This document shows positions 1-30,700 of a DNA stretch of 64,000 bases, piece by piece. The translations under genes were made by a program, and so were the position numbers. The notes under the pieces are model-generated. The model had not been told where the DNA came from. It searched no databases and saw only the letters and a program-made list of their open reading frames with translations. Numbering within the stretch: position 1 is the stretch's first letter; each line of letters begins with the position of its first letter. The DNA comes from Patiria miniata. Taxonomy: Eukaryota > Echinodermata > Asteroidea > Valvatida > Asterinidae. The stretch spans positions 13,070,711 through 13,134,710 of the forward strand of contig NW_024037052.1 in NCBI RefSeq assembly GCF_015706575.1, written 5' to 3'.

Positions 1-440
1 CAGTGGATGTTTATTCAAAGCAGTTTTGAGCAGCCAACCGCAGCGATTGCTATGTGTTCATTTAGAAAGCATGGAACATGTTTTTAAGCCAAAGAGACTG
101 TAGTGCTTCCAAGTTACATGTACATAAAACTGAAAATTGTATAAATGTCCCCATGTGGCTCTGTGAATTAATTTTTAAGTTTCAAAATGTGGATTTTGTT
201 TTTGTTTCTGGGGTTCGTGTTTATATGGGACTGTTTGACAGTCACAAAGTATTGGTCTGTTTGCTTGTGTGTTTGACAGAAAATGTTAATAAAATACCAG
301 AAAAAGGAAAGAAATAAAGAGCTTTTGTACTGCTTTGTTATTTTTGTTTGAAATTGACAAAATTGGCCGTCTCCAACTTTCGTTTGCCCCCCCCCCCTTT
401 CCCCCCATAGATATGAACACAATAAAATGTCCAGGGAGTA
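1..440 (+). other. Possible 3' UTR end of a gene to the left
   Basis: No supported reading frame. AATAAA-type signals occur at about 288, 313 and 421 on the plus strand in T-rich DNA. This would fit the 3' end of a transcript entering from outside the window; no coding part is visible. Confidence 0.2.
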
Positions 441-2109
441 CGGTCTGATGTTTTTAGGTCTAGAATTTTCTGTTAAAGATCTAGAAGTTTCTGTAAAGGA
501 ATCTGTAAAATGCAGACTTTGGCAATTTCAGTGTTACAGAAGAAAATGTAATGTCCGTTACTAAGCCAATTAACCAGGATATCTAATCAATGATTCAGAG
601 AAATGATCCAAAACTCCAAGTCTGTAATCTCCTTGACCATTACTCGATGTAGTCTGAGTATCACCCGTTATTCACGGAGCCCTGTCTCCTGTATAATGTC
701 TGATATGTCAAAGTATGCAGATTAATGCGATCTCGCGCCTCAGCGAGTCGACTTAACTAAATCGTGACATCATTTCATTCCCAAATCAGGACTAAAACTA
801 TGATTGGTCATTCGAATGCAGTGTTCGCGTAACATATTACAGAGCGCGTGACCACAGCCTTTGTTGCTGGTCTAGGTTTTTTTTTATCCATGGCTATGAC
901 GCGACAACAGTGAATGACCGAAGACCCGATATAGAAAGCACCCGCAGATTGGTCAAAATCTAGAGGTCAAGATGCGATTGTCTTGCGTAATTAATCAGCG
1001 AATCTGCTGAAATGTTATAGACCATGGCAAAACTATTACATACCCTATTTTAGATGATGGATATATAAGAATTGAAATAACAAACTTTCAGGTTTATTCA
1101 CCGATTTCGTTAAGTACAAACAAACTTGTCTGATTTATACTGTCTCTGGCACTGGCATCACCCACTCAAAATCTCCCAGAGAGTAGAAAAACAAGTCTAA
1201 CTCAGTGACTGAACCTGAAGCTCATACACTTTGCACACCATCCTGTGTACTTGTTTGGCAATTATTCCACAAAAGGCGAAATTTGTCTGAAGAGAACAAG
1301 TGAAGGACAGCATGTGGACATATTGCAACACACAAATCTATCACAAAGGACTCTGCATTTCACCCAAAGTACCAAATTTGTTCATATGTTTATCTACCAC
1401 TGTTCAAGCAATTGGCCAATACCAATACCAATAGCAGGTGTCCTGTGACAGATTACGCAATCCTGCGCCAAAATTGAAAGTACTGTCTCGAACCCAAATC
1501 CAATGTTATCCTTATATGTACACAAAAGGGTAGTCGGACCCTCTGAAAGTCGAACAAAGGAGGAACATGCAGCCCACGTGGATTGTGTTCTTTCTAACCT
1601 TGAGTTTTTCAGCTTGAGAATACAGGTACTGAGGATTATCAAAAATGGAAGTTATTTCCGATGCATTCTTTTCACTGTGAGATCATATTGAATGTCAACA
1701 GTGCATAAGAAGAAAGGAATTTGGAAATTTCCAGAGTTGCTTTTCTTCCAGAATTCAGGGCCGTGTTGATTGAGCTGTGACTGCTTCACAACAAAGCAAG
1801 CTATTTTTAGAGACAATTACAAATGCCAGGGTTTCGAAATGATCATTTGATCCTATAGCATTTATTGAGAATTTGGGGAACACAATTCAAGAAAACAAGC
1901 CAAATCTATGTTTTTTGTTCTGCAAACAGTAAAATTTATCACTTTAGAGAGTCTAATAATACCTTAAAACAGTACAATTGAAACTAAAATGTCACAATGA
2001 CAACAAAATAAACTATACCGAGCTCGGTACTAATGAAGCAGGAGAAGCAAGGTTGCCCTAGATATGTCTAATGAGGGCGCTATTTCAATTCACTGTAACT
2101 TCACAGCAA
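441..2109. other. Intergenic, nothing recognised
   Basis: AT-rich; short frames only, no conserved protein pattern and no clear repeat seen. Confidence 0.5.
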
Positions 2110-2615
2110 GAAGAATGAACTAAATCAAGTTAGGTTTTGCCCTTCACCGATGTTTAAACACTGTATGCTAAGTGTGTTACCTCCCGAGTGAAAGTTGGAA
2201 AAAATCACTTGGGTGGGACTCAAACCCACGACCTCCTGCTTTCTAGTGCAGACATCTTACCACTCGACCACCGAGCTAACGGGATCAGTTGGCTATTTCG
2301 AATCTGATGTACATAGCAGCGGGTACCGCATAAACTATTATAAGATATTAATAATTATTAGTTTATGCGGTACCCGCTGCTATGTACATCAGATTCGAAC
2401 CAGCCAACCGATCCCGTTAGCTCGGTGGTCGAGTGGTAAGACATCTGCACTAGAAAGCAAGAGGTCGTGGGTTCGAGTCCACCCGATTGATTTTTTTTCC
2501 AACTTTCACTCTGGAGGTAACACACTGAGTATACAGTGTTTAAATGTCGATGAAGGGCAAAACCTAACTTGATTTATACCACCCCGATGCAAAATTCCAT
2601 CTTAAGAATGAACTA
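2110..2615. repeat. Inverted pair of tRNA-derived SINEs (foldback)
   Basis: A minus-oriented copy (about 2110-2337) and a plus-oriented copy (about 2358-2615) meet head to head around a 20-bp AT-rich spacer. Arms share cggtggtcgagtggtaagac and gggcaaaacctaacttgatt. The left arm lacks a short block near its end. Confidence 0.8.
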
Positions 2616-3295
2616 CATTTTTTGTAATTTGTTAATAGTTTACCAACACAACATTTTTCATTTTGAAAAGACAAGCATAGGAAGACTGATGAGAGAAAAA
2701 AAATCACGTATGATTGAGAGGTAACAACAGATCTACTGAAAATATGGAGCTTGACTGTTCACCAGTTCAGTCACGAAGTCTTCAGCATGTACATGTATAT
2801 TTATATCCAACAGGGCAATCAAAAATGTATTTACAGCAGATTACATGATATTTCTTGTACAAACAATATTATATTAACGGTATATAGGATCATTCAATTT
2901 TGCTATATTTTTTGTTTAAAGCAACAAACTTTCTCAAAATCTTAAGTAGCGTGACTAACAACTAACCTGTCGAAGTATCAGCTAAGTTGATACTATACAT
3001 TTTGAGAAAACAGAGAAAATATATGCACAATTTTTGGGTCTTGTAACTAGATTCCGTTGTATACACACACAAAAAAGTCTGCTGTGGGTACCCGGCTGTG
3101 TATGGAACCAGGTGCCCAAGTACCCGACCACTGATGTCAGGAACCGGTTCCAGATTACGGGATCGAGTACCCGTAACCAACTTGACAAATTACTTAGTAA
3201 CTCCTCCGAAAAATGAAAAAGAAAGGATTTGAATGCCATTTGTTGGGAAATTTCAAAATGAAAACCAGGCTACATTGAATATATCAAAACAGATT

Positions 3296-3372
3296 TTGAA
3301 CGTCGGTGAAGGGCAAAACCTAATTTGATTTATATCAACCTGACGCAAAATTCCATCTTATAATAAACAGAT
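3296..3372 (+). mobile_element. SINE family A, tail fragment
   Basis: cggtgaagggcaaaacctaa followed by gcaaaattccatcttataa, matching the 3' part of the full-length copies. Confidence 0.6.
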
Positions 3373-3751
3373 TTTACATTTTTACGTGCAATTTTTTTTT
3401 GTACATCGTCAGCCCTTTTTGGAAGACTGGGGCAAACTGGTCAACATGCGAAAAAGTTAAAGGGAATGTACAGCATTTGCTTTTGCTGCAATTTTCAGAA
3501 ATAAATGGATTTGGGGGATTAGTATGTAACAGCAAATATTGTTAAACTGACTTGTTTCACTTTTCGGGCTTGTAGATGCTGGAGAAACCAAGAAAACCAA
3601 TCATGTTCTTGTAATCTGGTTCCCTGATCCCAGTTAAGATGAAACGGAGCAATTTATAGACTTTGGGGAATTGTAAGGTCAGAGAATCAGTCTAGCGGGC
3701 TTGTACTCCTTCACAGGTAAATATGAAACAAATAGGAGCAGTTTTTGAACT

Positions 3752-3779
3752 CCAACGCTGGTCGGCCGACCAGCGTTGG
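3752..3779. repeat. Perfect 28-bp palindrome
   Basis: CCAACGCTGGTCGG followed at once by its exact reverse complement. Just downstream of the ATE1 stop on the transcribed strand. Confidence 0.85.
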
Positions 3780-4089
3780 CAAAATACAATTTTGCTTGAA
3801 AATGTCAGCACACCAGGAGCCACAATTTTACAGGATGCTTTAGACTGTCCTTCCCTAACAATCCAGTAAGGTATTACGTGATAATTTGATCATTTCATTT
3901 TTTTTTTTGATGTTTGCAAATGTTGTATCTTCCCTTTAATGCATGGTGTAATGGGGATGAGCTATCCAGTCAATAATAGAGATCAGTGGATATAGCCAGT
4001 GGTCACAAAACGCCACCTCTGTGCATGGACAGAGCCAATAAACTCTTTCTTAATAATTGAAATGAGAAACCTGCCTTTTTTGTGTGCGT

Positions 4090-23364
<19,275 letters not shown>

Positions 23365-24558
23365 CTTGTCTGAAAGCGGAAGTTTTAAAGGGAAATACCC
23401 TGCCCATCCCTTTTACGATGATGTCATTGCTATTTATCGCACATATGGATGGAGCCAGTTGTCATTTTTTTCTTGATTATATTTAATTATTGGTTGATTT
23501 TTTAAAATTTATTTTTATTTTTTTTGGCGGGGGGGGGGGGGGAGGGGGTGTCTTGTTATGGTGTAGGGTTTCATGAAAAAGTGTGTTTCATGGGCTTTAT
23601 TTACAATCTTTATTTTTGGAACCAGCAAAGAGAAATAAAAACATTAACATACAGTTAATTACACATTAACAACGGCCAACTATGATGAAAACTTTAAAAT
23701 GTGTGATTAAACATATCCTAATGTTTTAAAGCTATATTAAAAAAAAAATGAAAGTAATTAGGCTAGAATGCATAAAATAATAGTCTGGCACCCTCCATTC
23801 AGAAGTTCATAATTTATAAAATACATTCCGGGAACACGACCAAATGACTTCCTCACTGAAATAAGGTCCACTATGCCAATCTGACGATTTGACAATCTCA
23901 ATGGCATTTTCACCTTCAAGTTCCTTGCATTTGTTAACATCATGCTAAGTTTATTATCATTGGTCGTGAAATATTTTCATATAAATGAGTTGAATGGTCT
24001 TTGATTTTGTCATCTTTTCTTTTAAAGATGTGTTTTGGTTACTGAGGGGATGGGGGGGGGGGGGGGGTGGGTGGAAGATGCGTTCCGAGATGGAGGCAGA
24101 CCGGGGGTAGTGAAGGGGGGGGGTCGGGGGGGGGGGGGGGGGGTCTTCAACAACAAAAGTAGACCTCGTCATTCAAACCCAACCCCAGCATACGGAATTA
24201 TTGTGTAAATTATGATTAATCAAGGTTTTTTCTTCTGTGATCTGTGATGAGGAATGTTGTTGTTAAAAAAAGGCTTTATTGTAATTATTAAAATTATGAA
24301 TTGATAGCACTGTCCCCAAATGTATCACTGATATTGTCGCTCATATGACACAAGTGGACGAATGTTTAATTACTAAGTTACTCATTCATTAATTGATTTC
24401 AAAACATTATGGAATATCACCCTGAAGTGGAATACCCCTTTAATATCACACTGTACTGCATGGATTGTAGGGCTGAGTTAATTTCTTCCACTTACACACG
24501 CAAAGTAACGCAAACCCTGTATTCCATACGTTTTGTATCTTATTTTAAATTCTCCAAA
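23365..24558. promoter_or_regulatory. Divergent intergenic region, likely bidirectional promoter of ATE1 and CDC40
   Basis: Only 1194 bp separate the two start codons, which point away from each other. The stretch contains two long G-runs on the plus strand, near 23528-23548 and 24051-24142, that could form G-quadruplexes, plus A/T-rich DNA between them. No TATA box was placed. The 5' UTRs of both genes must lie here, or include upstream introns. The promoter role is inferred from gene geometry. Confidence 0.55.
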
Positions 24559-24738
24559 ATGGCGGCCATCAGTGCGCTGCAAGCGTACGGAAACAGCGAC
24601 GAAAGTGATAATGGCAGCGAAACAGAAGAAGTTCAGGAAGATCTTACTGCACATTTGAAGCCCTTGGATCAGGGGAATAATGTCCGTACACTCCAGTCGA
24701 GATTTCAACTCAATTCGGCCCCCGAAGTGGATAGTAAG
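24559..24738 (+). CDS. CDC40: CDC40 coding exon 1
   Basis: Encodes [19 protein letters not shown] onward, 60 codons, ending APEVDSK. Donor TAAG|gtaacg; phase 0. Confidence 0.9.
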
Positions 24739-27700
24739 GTAACGTCGTTTTCTCGTTTTCAATTTTGAAGCAAATCGAATGGTAAAGACGTGCATTTCCG
24801 ACACATTATTTTTAGATAGTGGGTAATCCTTAGGACACCTCTATTTTGTACGAATTCTGTTAAAAACTGATGCAGATGACTGTCCAGTACCCAAAGTGAC
24901 TTTTGCAGGCTAAATCAGTCTTTTTTTCTTCAAACTCATGTTACATTGTTAGTTGTAATTTTGAAAGCACTTTCAAAGAAAATGTGACTAAACTCTACCT
25001 CTTTTTGCAGTTCGCCATCTTGCTTTTTTAATATATTTTCTGTTTGTCATCGTCGTCTTTTACCCCTCATAAATCAAAGCCCTGCCCTCTTTCTACAAAA
25101 TTAAACCTGCTGATATTCAAGAGGTGTCATTGCCAAATGTTCAAATGTGCCAAGAAATATCAGAATGTCACTTTTGATTGTCATTTAGTCAGCTGTTTTG
25201 GTGAGTCTCTAACCTTATATAGGAAAGGGGTCCTAAAGGTAAGGATTACCAGATAGTGGATATATTGCCGGCGGTAAACCCGGCAAGCTAACGTTTACTA
25301 AAGGTTTGCCGGCGGCAATCCCTATCAACAGAGGGCGCTGTACTCTCTAAGATATGGCTGAATTAAAATTAGCCCCATAAATGTGGCCAATTTAATACTG
25401 GACTAACTCCGTAAATAAAGGCCACACTTCCACCATGTACAAAAACATGTCGAACTTTGTCAAATTTTGATTTTCACATTTAGGCTTAGTTTGTAGGGTT
25501 TTTTGCTTTAGAAGCATACTCACCCTCTTCATAGGCTAATCAGAAAGTGCTGCCATTTTCAAATGTCTATTTTCGTGAAATTTCCAGATTCGTTTGCACA
25601 CATTTGCGTATCAAAACTTTCCTTTTTTTGGTTATTTTACAGGAGGATGTTGGGACAATACAGCCTTTGGATCCATCAACAAAAGAACTTAGCTACAATC
25701 CACAGTATGAGCAGCTCTTTGCACCAACGGTATTTATTACTATTCTTATTTTTAAAGTTCTGGCAGGAGCTTGTACATGTCACTTGGTGGTCGGTCTGTC
25801 TGTCTGTCCCCGGAAATTTGACCAAAGGTATGGTGTTCTATATGTGCCATTGGCATCGCATTTTCAGCTCTAGCAGTGATCATTTTGATCAATTTCATGC
25901 AAGACTGTCATACAAGACTTCTTGCAACACGGCCTGAGCTTATTGTGCACTCGCACTTGCGCTGTACGACATCTTCCTCGAACAAGGTGGACGCAATTTT
26001 ATGAAGTGGAAATGTCCCCAAAATTGACCAAAAATATGGTGTTCCATATGTGCCATCGGCGCCCCATTTTTCGTCAGAGCTTATTGTGCACTCGCACTTG
26101 TTACTTATCCTTTAGCCAACATCCCAAATCCCCAACCGATGTAATCTAAGCTGCCTTCTGAATCCAAACAGATAGAAAATTTTTTTTTGGTTCTCAACCG
26201 AGATCAACTGACTCCAACAAAAATTGGGCGCTATTAGATCATGTCGTCTTCTGCGTGGTTGGTAGAAAAGACTCTTATTCCAAGATTCCAAAGTTATGGA
26301 CAAGTATTGTATCGAAAAACTCAACAACAACACAATCTTTGAACTACAGAGAAATATGCAGTTGTGATATTTTGGGATGATTCTATCACTAGGTGGGGCC
26401 AGCAAACCCTTTCAAGACCCAACAGCAAGCAGCCCAGAAGAACATGCTGTCTGGCTACGTAGAGGAAGCACACTTCAACCACTTCCAGTTTGAGAACCAG
26501 AGAAGAACGTTCAACAGCTATGGTAAGCCACAAAGCAGCAACACAGTCCAGAAAGCGTTTGGTAATTTTTTTCAAAAGAGACAATAATTATTATTATTAA
26601 ATTTCAAACTGTATCTTTAACTTTCAGTTTAAAAGAAAGCCACATCTATGCCTGAGTTATCAAGTTCCTGCCACTTGTTGCTTACTCGGGAAAGCCAATG
26701 GGAGCAATATTTTGTTTTAAGATTTTTTCATGAGTGAGTAGACATTTGAGTGTGTTAAATTGTGAGTCTTTGTTACTTTGATTCAAGGTTTTGCTGTTGA
26801 TCCGAGCGTCAGAGAGACAGCAGAGACCAAAATCATCGGCACAGCTGAATCTGGGGATACAGCTGAAGGTGACATTTTACTTCCAATTTTTTTAATGGAT
26901 ACAATTGGAAATTCAGTGCAAATTTGAATGACGGTTAAAAACCATGGTACTTCCAAAATTCTTGAACAGCGTTTGGTGGGTTTTGTAAGGAGGTACAGCC
27001 CACGCACAGTTACTTTACATAGGATTGGATTTCCCTTAGTCCTGTGTGACTAGTAAAATCCACTAGTCGCGTAGTCATGTGACTAAAAGTTGTGACTAGT
27101 CACGTCTGTTTCTGTACTTAGGTTTTAGGAAATGTATCTGATTGTTATACCTCTGTCTTGAATACTGTATTTTCATTGGCCTAGAACGATCACGTGTTAA
27201 GTTTATAAAAAGTCATGGCACACTCCCTGTGGAGTGATATCCCACAGGGAGTGTGCTATGACTTGTACGTACGGTACATACGATGTAAAATGCTTGTATC
27301 GTTGGTACCCACGCTATTTTCACCATGTTTTCACTCATGAGTGGGAGCAGCGAACTAGCAGACGATCAGCTGTTTCTAGCACGCGACATGCATGTGAGTT
27401 GACGTTTGATTGTCATGATTGGGCGCTGTGGTCCAATGGTTACGGTGTTCGACTCGTGTGCCATGGTGCATGGGTTCGAATCCTGACCGTGGGAACATGG
27501 TGCTTGTGCACTTGAGCAAGGCACTTTACCATTCTTGCTTCGTTCTTCGGATGGACGTAAAGCCGTAGGTCCCGTGTGTTGTGTAATGCACGTTAAAGAA
27601 CCCAGTAACACTTATCGCTAAGAGAAGGGGTTTGCCCGGTGTTTCTGGCAGTGGCTGCAATGTGCGCCGCAGCACCTTGTAAACCATTATAAGGTGCTAC

Positions 27701-30700
27701 ATAATGGGTCTCATATTTCTCATAAACTTTATTTACCTTTCTTTAATAATTGACATAATTTCCAGCGCCTTGAGTACCTAATTGTTGGTAGATACGTGCG
27801 CTATATAAGACTCCAAGAAGACTCCAAGAAAGAGGTATAACAGAACAATTGTTGACTGCTGTGATGTGGGAAATGACGTTTTGAACCCCTTCGGGGTGCA
27901 TAACACCCTCGGCTTAGCCTCAGGTGCTATGCGCCCCTCGGGTGTTCAAAACGTCATATCCCACATCACAGTCAACAATTGCTAAATCGTGGAGTACTAC
28001 ATAGACACGGCTGGGTCTACATATGCTAAGAAAGCAATTTTGACAATATCCCACTCTGCCAGCTTCTTGGTGGTGGTGGAGTTTTATTTCAGTTTCTACG
28101 GAGAAATTTTCTTTGATGAAACATGCATTCAAAGGATCATGTAATGAATTCTAAATGTATTATAAACATGTACATTGATGTTCAGATAAACTAGTCGTGG
28201 GTCCAAAACTATTAGGGGCACTACAACAAGTCAACTAATAAAATAAATCGAAGTTGAGAATTTGAGTAATAGTCACCAGTGACAAATACAGCGTGTGTCA
28301 ATAAAAACGCAGGATTAGAAACAAAAATATTAAGAATATAAACCACCCCTATTCATCATAATGTTAACCCTCTTTTCAAAGTACCTTTCCTTCTCTTCAC
28401 TATGCTTTTTATCCCATCTCATTTGGACAATCCTGTCCAGAGATAGAGTACATTGAAGAAGGGTTATAAATTCCAAGCTGGTCTGATTTGTGAAATCACA
28501 CATACCTAATGAAAGGTTTGAATTCAGTACTGGTGAAAGTATTTGTGGATCACAAAGAAGGACATGTGTGGCAGGATTAGGCTTACATAATCCTTTAGTC
28601 CACAATCAATGTTATTAGTCAATAATTCATGATGCTTTGAAACAATGATAGTCCAGTTATTAAATTTAAGTGATACTTATCATCCGTTGTTTTCAAAGAA
28701 AGTTTTGTTCTGGTTTAATTGTCTTCAATGCATACCTGCATTGTACATAACTGGTCGTTGTGTTAAGGTCATTGAATCAGACCAACCCGCTTCAGAAGGG
28801 CTTCACAAAACTTGTCATAACTTTTGAACCAAAAGTCCAAATTCCACCAAACAAAAATCTTGTCAAAGATGAAATTATGGACAATCAAATCCTTATCAAA
28901 TTAGGCACACCAGTAGCATAATTTTCTCAGAAAAAAAAATCGCTTTGAATCCTGCGTTTTTATTGACACACGTTGTAGTCAACCAAACTAGTGGCGTCGC
29001 ACAAAGCTATTTCCGTCACAGTGGAGAATTTTGGAGGATACGGGAAAGTCCAATATTTCTGACATCCTATTAAAGCCCCAATGTGTAAAAAGAACATATG
29101 CCAAGTGAAACATCTTCACACCTTTTTTTTGTGTGTGAAAAGCTGAAGTAGATTTCCTTATTTCCCAAAAGTTTAAAAAGTAACTTTGATTCTATATTTC
29201 CCAGCCAAGACTGTGTTTGAAAAGACAAAAGTCCGCCCAGGAGACAAGCGGAAAAGAGTGCGCAAGAACGACGCGTCAGAGATTGACGACTTTGAAGGAC
29301 CGTGGGGCAAATACGTTGATGAGGCAACAGTCTCCAAACCTTCAGAAGTAAACCCAAAAACTATTCCAACTTCTTTTGTTTTTATTTGTCAAAACGCTGT
29401 CATTATTTCCATCTATCACAACAGTAGATGAATATAGAACTTTTAAAACTAAGAAGGACTGTTTAAACAGAAATCAAAACTATTTAAAGCAAAAGTTGAT
29501 AATAAGCAGGACACGTTCTTATCAGAACTAAATATCTACTGAGCGGCAGTAGTTATAACCACGTGGTGTTACCGCAAACAGAAATGATACTGATACTACA
29601 CCATGCAAAATCTAAAATGTCTCTTTTTATGGCCATCTATGTTCTGTGATTGCTATTTATTATTTGGTGTAAAATAATTTAATCTTTAACATTAAAAAGA
29701 GTGGAATTTAGGAAACCTACTGGTTTGTTTTACGTTATTTCTTCTACTACAATGGCAAAATCAATTTCTAAAATATTTAACAGAGTGTACTTATTCCAAA
29801 TTTGATTTGTCTTAGATTTGTGAAGTGTAATTTTTCTGTGACTGTTTTATGTAGCAAAATATGACCAAATCATCAGGGAGAGAAACAAATGTAGTGTGCT
29901 GCCATGTGAGACCTGACACATGAAACGGCCGTTGTGTCATCCTTGGGGCAAAACGTTTACAAGACAATTTGATTTGTGTGTACAGGACGAACAGGTAGAA
30001 TTGGACGAGATACTATCCAAGAGGAACAAGAAGGGTAAAAAAGCGGAGGAAAAGCCAGCTGAAGAAAAGACGACACTCCACCGTAAGTTTCTAGCAAAAT
30101 GAATCTGATTGTCAATAGACACTTTGCATTCAACCGGCCATCTTTTTTTTTGGAGTTGTTTGTTTTGTTAATTCATTAACAATGAATGCACAAGGTATCC
30201 CTGCCTATTGCAGTGGAACAAACGCACGCACCTCAAAGGCGCCTGCAGTATAAAGCATCTACTTAATATTCGAGGCATCATGGCAAAATGAGTCGGAACT
30301 GGGCACATGCCATAGTGGAGCAAAATGCAAAAAACTGATTGGGGGTTTTGTTTTTTGTGATTTTTCAGATTTATTGTAAAGAGATAGTATAAAATATCAT
30401 AGAATGCAAGAGTTTTGAGGAAAAACACTTCGCATCTTTCATTGTCACGAATACAAAACTCGAAACTTTAAAGGCCATTTTCTCGGTATTCTAATATTTT
30501 TGACACGTGAACTTTAAACAGCCGTTGCTTGTCGACAAAGTGCTCAAATGAAGTGCAACAAACAGTATTGTAAAGAGAATTTGATTCCTTCCTTACGCCC
30601 GCAAATCCTCGTTTTGTCAGATCGCCACACATTTATGGATCTTGTTTTCTATTAAGGAGTAATGTTCCCCCTCTAGTTCCAAACATGAAGGTTCATTGTT

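Noticed and set aside
2419..2485. Functional tRNA gene
   Set aside because: A and B boxes are present, but the same sequence recurs with a common SINE body and tail; no clean cloverleaf was confirmed.
24409..24558. Upstream in-frame ATG extending CDC40 by 50 residues
   Set aside because: The extension resembles nothing in the family; the ATG at 24559 has the conserved start and better context.
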